Below, piece by piece: positions 56,186 to 64,000 of a DNA stretch of 64,000 nt. Position 1 is the first letter of the stretch; every line of letters begins with the position of its first letter. The position numbers and the translations under genes are program-made. Source of the DNA: Schistocerca nitens (lineage: Eukaryota; Arthropoda; Insecta; Orthoptera; Acrididae); assembly GCF_023898315.1 (NCBI RefSeq), contig NC_064618.1:188719548-188783547 (forward strand). Direction: 5' to 3'. Below the pieces are notes generated by a model, which saw only the letters and a program-made list of their open reading frames with translations, was not told the DNA's origin and ran no database searches.

Positions 56186-59040
56186 TTCCTAAAATATCTT
56201 CAGAGCGTCTTATCTCCATCTTATCATTCGGTAACAAAACTACAATGACAACAATAATTTCACAAATATAAATTAAACATTTTAATACATTCTGGCCCAA
56301 AGGAGCTTGAATCAGATAGAATGAAACGCTTATCGGCGTACCTTTACCTTTCCAGAGCCACAAGGGAATGCCACACCTATAATTATAAAATCCCAGTGGA
56401 ATAATAATTAGAACTAAAAGTTGATGTTATGAATATTTGTATAGTTAAATGCCTCATAGTTGAATAGATACGTGTCAAATAGTTACTTCCACATTATCAA
56501 AAACATGTGGTAGTAAGAAGTTAACATAAAGAGTAACAGCAACAACTACAGTTGTGAAATGTTCTAGCAGCATCAACAATTCTACTGGGTTTCCAAGAAA
56601 GAAAACACCATTAAACTTCCTTTCCAAACGATATTGTGGTCCAATGTACACGCTTGCGCACTACGCTGCTACTTCGATTTCTTAGAACGACATTGCATAA
56701 CATAACGCAGACAAATACGTTGTGAATTTATGGTATCTGAAAGATAATCTCAAATGATTTCACGACTTTTGATCTATAGAGTATTCTCTTATTAAGTTAC
56801 TGAAGGTACTCACGCAGATTAAACGTCAATTTACGTTAGTATTCTCTGAACAAGAACAGGAAATTGTTGCGTCTCGGTTCAGCTCGTTTGAGACTTTGTT
56901 ACGATAGGTGTTTCCGTGGAAACACTAACTAGCTGGACGTAGCTACTCTATCTTTTAGCATCGTTCTTCGGTATAGCTAACTCAATGATACTCCACACGG
57001 TAAACAAAAAATTGAATGTATGGATAAAGAAATAAATAAAAAACAAAACAATCTAAAAACTGTTATCTCTCGTTTCTTTAGCGCAATAAATTCAATGAAT
57101 TACTTGAGCAAACTGTTAAGTTTAGAGTCTTTTTATTATTAATCACCACTGTAACCTATTTTTAGCTACGCCTCCTGAAAGGGTACAGTCATTCTTCGTA
57201 CTTAACTGAAAGCCACAATTGCCTGTCTTGATGGCAGATAAAATGTTGTGGGTGCACTAGATGCTATGCACAGAAAACCTTGGTCGAATAACTCAACTGC
57301 TGTTTGTTACTATTTCTGTAGTATTGACGCTCACCCGTCTATGCTTCTTCACTTATGCACATATTTTGAACAAGATCCTACAGACTGAAACAACGATTCT
57401 GTAACCTCAATGAGAAGAACATAAAACTATGTTCAGGCAAGTGAAGTTACAAGTAGGTACACTGTTAAGGGTGATATTCTTAGTAAATATGATCAATCGA
57501 ATCTTCTGGGGAAGTATCGTCAAGTAGCGCAATTTACATTAGGTTGCCATGTACCAGATATATGTAGTGGTCGCTGTCACAACTGCCCATTTCTCGAACA
57601 CAGTGCTGTGGATTAGGCGATGCCTCAGTATAGTGAATAAAATATTTCAGTTTGTTTGGTAGCAGAGGTTTCGCAGCAATGGGGTACAGTCGTCACCTGT
57701 CGGCTGCCGCAGTCGAAGCAACACAGCTCAACACATGTTCTCGTTGCAACAAAGTGACTTACATAAATTTTGTCCGGTTGGACTTTCAGAGCCTTATTGC
57801 GAAATATTCATGGATAAGACATTCGCTATTGTTGTACAGCTATTTACTGACTGAAATCTTTACACTCCCACGAAGAATTAACTTTTCTTCTACTTCAGCG
57901 ATTTCACCCATGTCTAACATGTAAATTGCTGTAAAAGTACTCCAGGTTTAAGGTTCGAAAATGATTTTCATGTCTTAAATTTTTAATATGATTCTTATTG
58001 ACAATTCTGAAAATCAGCATTTAGTATTCACCCATCCATTTAGATTTTCCAGATGTTTTAGGTACATTCACAAGACGTTCTTCAACAGTTCCATGCATTC
58101 GTTTTCTGAGAACTGCTATTAATTTACTTTCAATACTTTTATCAAGTTCCAGTCTTAAATTTTCTACAGCTATCGGTACATAAATTTCATAATAAAATGG
58201 ACAAGCTACAATTTCGATAATTACCGACTGTTCAGAGGAATGCTATAGTTACTAGCATTTCTTAAATTTTACAATGAGACAAACTGTAAGTTCCGGAATT
58301 TCCCAGAAATTAGCACGAGCACGTGCACTTGCCAATGCTGCTTCGTTGTAATACTCTTATGTTACATTGTTATCAGCTACTTTATAGTAAAACAGGTTGC
58401 AGAAGTTACTTTAGACGTGGGATTACTGATAAAGATATTGATGTCTGACAGTAATGTCACGGTCATATTTCACCCTAAATTGTACTATATCACCATATGG
58501 TCACAAACGTGAAAATCTTAATTTCTTGAATTCTGTCGGCAGTAACAATGCCTCTATTAAATTTCTAAATTCCAAAGGTTTCTATTATACGAATACGGTA
58601 ATATGTAAGCGCAACGCAACAACAAAACATAGTTACCAGGAAAAAAGGATTGTATGCTGAAATTAATATTGAAATAAAAATAGTTTTTAACATTTATACT
58701 GCGCCACCCCTTCGACACCACAAAATCGTTTGATGTACGCTGTACGAACAGGCTCTAACAACATTGCAACACATAGCTGAAAAGCAACGTGGGACAATGG
58801 ACTTTACTCTCATAATACTACAATAAGTTGTACTGACAAAACCTTGCCTATACTCAACAACGTAGTCTGTGTAATTCGAAATTATAGTCTGTACTACGAC
58901 AACAACGTCACGTAAGTGTTTAGATTCAGTTTCTCATCCTATAAATCTCACTACACTCCGCTGCGACATCACTATGTACAAATGGATGGACATAAAACAC
59001 CTTGTGTGGCACAGTGGGGTCAGTGACAGCTAACTGAATA
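56186..59040. other. No gene recognised
   Basis: About 2.9 kb of AT-rich DNA with no ORF above 90 codons and no repeat structure that I could detect by eye. Confidence 0.5.
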
Positions 59041-59043
59041 TTA

Positions 59044-59246
59044 ATTCAAATGGGTCAAATGGCTCTGAGCACTATGGGACTCAACTGCTGAGGCCAGAAG
59101 TCCCCTAGAACTTAGAACTACTTAAACCTAACTAACCTAAGGACATCACACACATCCATGCCCGAGACAGGATTCGAACCCGCGACCGTAGCGGTCGCGC
59201 GGTTCCGGACTGTAGCGCCTAGAACCGCTTGGCACTCCGGCCGGCG
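59044..59246 (-). repeat. tRNA-derived SINE, well preserved
   Basis: On the minus strand: GCCGGCCGGAGTGCC head, GCGGTTCTAGGCGCTACAGT, B box GGGTTCGAATCC, TGTCTCGGGCATGG, then the CTTAGGTTAGTTAGGTTTAA body and a 3' end with GAGCCATTTGACCC. It is the same family as 23176-23395. Confidence 0.87.
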
Positions 59247-59289
59247 AATATTAATTACAAAACGCATCTGAGTACAGGGTTCACTAGGT

Positions 59290-59600
59290 TCGAAAGATAA
59301 ATTGCAACCAAAACAAGAAATTATGAGACAAGAAATCGAAAGAAAAGGGATTGAGATGGTACGGGCATGTTATGAGGATAGTGGGCAGAGACTTCCCAAA
59401 ATCGTGGAAAAACTAAAGATAGTTGGAAAACGACCAAGAGGGCTCCCTAGAACAGGGTGAAGAAAGGGAGTGAGAATGTCTGTGGAAAGGAGAAGTGTGA
59501 CCTGGCAGCAAGTGGAGGCAGAAAAGCGGTGGGAGGACCGAGCCAAATTGAGATGAGTCGTCAGCCCCAAGACCCGCCAGTAGCTGGAGCGGGATCCGGT
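59290..59600 (+). pseudogene. LINE reverse-transcriptase C-terminal relic (different family)
   Basis: A plus-strand frame reads LRWYGHVMRM near 59350-59390, a motif found near the C-terminus of many endonuclease/reverse-transcriptase proteins. It then decays through frameshifts and stops. Confidence 0.55.
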
Positions 59601-61760
59601 TACATACGCATATACATACAATTATTTACAGGTACAGGTCAGCCTTTTCCTTTACGAGTGCTGGTGCTCTATGCCAAACCCTCCTAAGGGAAAATGCAAT
59701 TAAAAATGCCTAAATGTCAGAGCCACTTTTCAACTATATGAACTTTAAGTAATCAAGCAAAGCACACCACTTCAGGCGCTGATTTGGGCGTACTGCCGCT
59801 TTAGGAATTTATGGAAGCAGGTAACTATGTTCCCTCTGGGTCCAATTTCCTCGTGCCACGTGAAGCACTTTTCCTTTAGTATCCCCAAGTTGTACGTAGT
59901 CGGACTGTAGATACGCAGCTTTCTTTTGTAAGTGAGCAAGCGGATTATTGAGTACCTACTCTAAATCGGAACAAGCACACAGAAATGTGCTGTCGGTTTA
60001 CGCCCTCAACTTGTCGGTTTCTATTTCTTCTCGAGCTATACTATTATTTTGAGGTGTCTTTGTATTTTTTCTCTAAACCAAATTTATTTTGTGGTTCAGT
60101 GTTCTTGTTGGCCTCACTGTCATCACATGTATCCTTTTTAGGTTTGAAAAATCCAGGATTATATTCTTTATTGAATACCTTTTCATGCATCCAAGCTGAT
60201 GCCTCTTCCTTTACCTCTCCTTGGCACTTACGAATGTAACTGTCTATACTCCTGAAGGTGCTATCTAAGTACCGGAGTAAACTACCCTTCCTACTGTAAT
60301 GTAGTTCTATTTATCAAATGAATGTATTGATTTATTATACCGTCGAAAATGTCATCTAATGTTCGTTGATGATTATTGTGCTTGCGATGTTTGTTCCCAT
60401 TCATACATCTCCTGGACTAGTTTTCCCTAAAACTGTTTTTACCCACTGATCGTAATAGCAAATGTATGCAATAACATAGTGTCGCATACCTTTATTACTT
60501 GATTTTCAATAATAAATGTATGCTGTAAGGCGCAACCAAACTTCGACATAACACTATCTTCCAGTATGTAACAAATTCAATTTCGTGATCTAATTGATCA
60601 GATAATCACGTTTCCTACATGCACTTTCTAAGCCATAAAATTCCTCAATCAGTTTCTGTTTTTGATCTAATGATATTTTATCTTTACACTTGCACATTGT
60701 AATTATTCCACAACCTGAAGGCATCCTATTTTCTAGGACTTCTTTTCAGCTTGAACTGATGTATGCTTTTCTCTTCTGATAGGCTTCTTTGCCATTGTTT
60801 CCCCTCCATTTCCACTCTTCACATTTGCGTTTGTGAGTTTTTTCCTGCAAAAAAAAAAAAAATACCCTTCCACGAAGTCTATTTAAAGAATCCAGGCCTA
60901 ATACACTTCGATAATATCACATGCAGGTGCTTTTATTTATAGTCTTTTCGGCTGTTTCATCAGGGTTGTCTGTTGACTATCCATGAACACCATTCTCTAT
61001 CCCATCTGAATTCTTAGCTACAGGATACTGCTTTTTTTTTAACAAGCAAGTGGAATTCCTAAAAATCTAATGATATTTTCTGACGGGATAGCAACTGCGG
61101 TGCTTTAGAATAGTAGGTATGAAATACTGCTAAATATATTAGAGTAGTACCATGAAATAAGCTTAAGTACTTTTGCTTTCCTACGTGAATCTATTGTTTC
61201 ACTATCCACACTCTCAGAATAATATGATGGTTGATACTTCGATGTATCATCAGGTACCGGAATGTCTTCTACAGGAGAATCGGCACTGTTGGAACTCTGT
61301 CCGAAACATGCCTTGGAAGGGCCAACGGTATCGATCGGTCGCCATTACACCCTCAGCCCACAGGTATCAGTAGATGAGGATATGGAGGCGCATGTGGTCA
61401 GCACACCGCTCTCTGGGCCGTATGTCAGTTTACGAGACCTCAGCCGCTACTTCTCAATCAAGTAGCTCCTCATTTTGCCTCACAAGAGCTGAGGGCACCC
61501 TGCTTGCCAACAGCGCTAGGCTAACGGGAGCCCATCCAAGTGCTAGCCAGCATGACAGCTCTTAATTTCGGTGATCTGGCGGGAACCGGTGTTACCACTA
61601 CGGCAAGGCTGTTGGCCGCAACTGTTGCCATCGTCAGCATTTAAATAATAATTATAACAATACTGTAGCCCATTCAGTTTACTAGTGTTACAGCCGTGTT
61701 TTTACCTTCTTAATTGCTGTTTGTTTGCTGTTTAGACGAACGACTACTCTTGCGTAGTAC
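59601..61760. other. No gene recognised
   Basis: AT-rich non-coding DNA with an A run at about 60847-60861 and a moderately GC-rich patch at 61260-61620. Frames near 61173-61565 overlap in all phases and look accidental. Confidence 0.5.
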
Positions 61761-61763
61761 ACC

Positions 61764-62515
<752 letters not shown>

Positions 62516-63241
62516 ATGGATACTGAGACATTAAGCCTCGATTTCTTCAGGGCGATGAAACCGCTTTACTACGTAAGCAAGCTGTTTGGTCTAGCACCTT
62601 TCACTGTAGATCACCAGACAAACAAGTTCTCAACTAGTCGTTATGAGAGGATGTATTCTTTCTTTGTTCTTACGTTAGAAGTAATCTTAACGTCTTTTGT
62701 TATGCTACTACGACTGAATTCTCAGCACCTGATAGCCACATTCAAAATGGCTGATATTATTGAGCTACTACTAGTGACTACTTCTGCTATCGTTACTCTC
62801 ATCCAGATATGTTTCTGCACCCATACACATGTGACCCGCATTCTAAACAAATGTATCGAGATGGACAGAGTGGTGCTGACAAATAAGAAAGAAGAGTACA
62901 ATAAAATATTTAGGCTGCTAATGATACAAGAACTGGGAGTGGTTTCCGGGCTCTTCGCCGGGTTCGTAGCTGAGGGAGTCTTATGGGGAAGTACCGCAAA
63001 ACAATTTATCTTACAAAACGTCACGGTGTTCCCGTTCTACATCGTAACTGCCATAACTGTTGCCCAGTTTTCCAACCTGGTTCTGTTGCTGAAGAGACGC
63101 TTCCATATAGTGAATAGGAGACTTCTGAAAGTGTGGCAGCGGAGGATTGCGAAAACTGCGTCCAATCGGTCCTTCGCCTGTCCACAAGGAGTTATTATCA
63201 TCGGAGGACGGCATCGGGACAATCATATCGACAGCAAAAAC
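62516..63241 (+). CDS. Gustatory receptor-like protein, first coding exon (partial gene)
   Basis: 242 codons from ATG 62516 (context GAAGATGG, favourable) to a splice donor at 63242. The N-terminus FRAMKPLYYVSKLFGLAPFT is typical of insect gustatory receptors (7tm_7 family), where a short cytoplasmic N-terminus precedes seven membrane helices. Four hydrophobic segments are visible: about 46-66, 78-100, 138-157 and 168-192. The stretch AQFSNLVLLLKRRFHIVNRR is the usual sequence at the end of helix 4. The exon ends in phase 0, as many introns of this family do. Full-length members have about 350-450 residues, so the rest (helices 5-7 with the TYhxxQF motif) should lie in exons beyond the window. 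Such receptors are ligand-gated cation channels of taste neurons. The ligand cannot be inferred. Confidence 0.78.
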
Positions 63242-63247
63242 GTGAGT
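63242..63247 (+). other. Splice donor of the receptor exon
   Basis: AAAAAC|GTGAGT: GTGAGT fits the donor consensus. Reading past it, the frame loses all resemblance to receptors and stops at 63313. Confidence 0.65.
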
Positions 63248-63397
63248 CTTTCAACACATGCACACATATATCTAAAAAGAAATCGCTTTCCATCCGAAAG
63301 CTGTATCATGTAGAGATACTCAGGGCTACTGACCTTACAACAAAGTTATTGCTAGAGTAAATGTAAATGAAAATTTAGAATTAAAGCTACTGCACAC

Positions 63398-63690
63398 TGA
63401 GGTGACAAAAGCTCATGGGAAACCGATATTCAAATATTCCGATGGCTGCAGTACCTCGTGCACAAGATATAAAAGGGCACTGCATTGGCGGAGCTGATGA
63501 CCTTAGCAGTCCCATAAGATATCACAAACATTTGAACATTTTTTGAACATTGGCGGAGCTGTCTTCTGTAGATAGGCGATTCATGTGAAAATGTTTCCGA
63601 CGTATTTATGGCCCCACGACGGGAATTAAGAGACTAGGAACCCGGAATGGTGGTTGAAACTAGATATACGAGACATCGGTTCCGGATATC
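63398..63690 (+). mobile_element. 5' fragment of a Tc1-like transposon
   Basis: Starts ACTGAGGTGACAAAAG, a terminus I recognise from an abundant insect Tc1 family. It includes the start of a transposase frame near 63610 (MAPRRELRD, a stop, then PGMVVETRYTRH), a decayed N-terminal DNA-binding region. The right side is cut off by the LINE fragment at 63692. It lies within the presumed first intron of the receptor gene. Confidence 0.65.
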
Positions 63691-63691
63691 G

Positions 63692-64000
63692 TTGCTCCTG
63701 CTGTGGTCTTCAGTCCTGAGACTGGTTTCATGCAGCTCTCCATGCTACTCCATCCTGCACAAGCTTCTTCACCTCCCAGTACCTACTGCAACCTACATCC
63801 TTCTGAATCTGTTTACTGTATTCATCTCTTGGTCTCTCTCTACGATTTTTACCCTCCATGCTGCCATCCAATACTAAATTGGTGACCCCTTGATGTCTCA
63901 GAATATGCCCTACCAACCGATCCCTTCTTCTAGTGAAGTTGTGCCACAAGCTCCTCTTCTCCCCAATTCTATTCAATTCCTCCTCATTAGTTATGTGATC
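63692..64000 (-). mobile_element. RTE-like LINE 3' fragment, running off the window
   Basis: Same family and orientation as 16735-17222: on the minus strand it encodes NRIGEKRSLWHNFTRRRDRL, then GHILRHQGVTNLVLDG and QKDVGCSRYWEVKKL, with a premature stop (GCA-TGA at 63728) where the other copy has GCA-TCA. The 3' tail ends near 63692 as CCACAGCAGGAGC without the clean CAA repeats. The fragment continues beyond the window. Confidence 0.8.

Overview
The window looks like repeat-rich nuclear DNA from a large insect genome, most likely an orthopteran (grasshopper or locust type). This is inferred from the AT-rich background, several copies of a tRNA-derived SINE and many Tc1/mariner relics that I associate with Schistocerca-like genomes, long Ty3/Gypsy elements, and a chemoreceptor-type host exon. 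There are no prokaryotic operons, no rRNA and no intact tRNA genes. Almost everything recognisable is a transposable element. The only convincing host gene is the first coding exon of a gustatory-receptor-like gene near the right edge.

Layout. (1) 325-8485 is a plus-strand LTR retrotransposon with 549-bp LTRs and an AAAT target duplication. It has a long gag ORF, but almost all of pol is deleted, followed by about 4.2 kb of non-coding DNA. (2) 9058-20564 is a related 11.5-kb LTR element on the minus strand with an ACAT target duplication. Its pol ORF is open (protease, RT, RNase H, integrase). Its gag carries one nonsense codon and an inserted LINE 3' fragment. Gag and pol share one frame, separated by a single UGA. 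The two elements converge, with their 3' LTRs 572 bp apart. (3) 20.6-37.2 kb holds SINEs, Tc1 relics, microsatellites, a 1.6-kb near-palindromic inverted repeat (27.5-29.1 kb) and the first copy of an unclassified repeat here called repeat A. (4) 37249-38670 is a complete Tc1-like element with TA duplications, terminal inverted repeats and an open 340-residue transposase. (5) 40.3-47.6 kb holds further Tc1 and LINE relics and two more copies of repeat A, both inverted relative to the first. (6) 47650-50218 is an apparently complete DNA transposon (591-residue DDE transposase, matching 14-bp terminal repeats, TTAA duplication) inserted in the third copy of repeat A. The features fit the Kolobok group. 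(7) 51.8-59.6 kb is a graveyard of Tc1, mariner, SINE and LINE relics with microsatellites. (8) 62516-63241 is the receptor exon, ending at a GTGAGT donor. Its downstream DNA is invaded by a Tc1 5' fragment that is itself cut by a LINE fragment at the window edge.

How the parts relate. The two LTR elements have homologous Gag proteins, similar leader regions, the same UGA-CU context at the gag end, and long non-coding 3' regions with tandem repeats. The gag-only element may be a non-autonomous relative mobilised by elements like the second one; this is inference. The strongest leads for a second look are the UGA gag-pol junction, the complete TTAA-flanked transposon with an empty-site paralogue in the same window, the Tc1 transposase with a 32-residue D-to-E spacing, and the unclassified inverted-repeat families.
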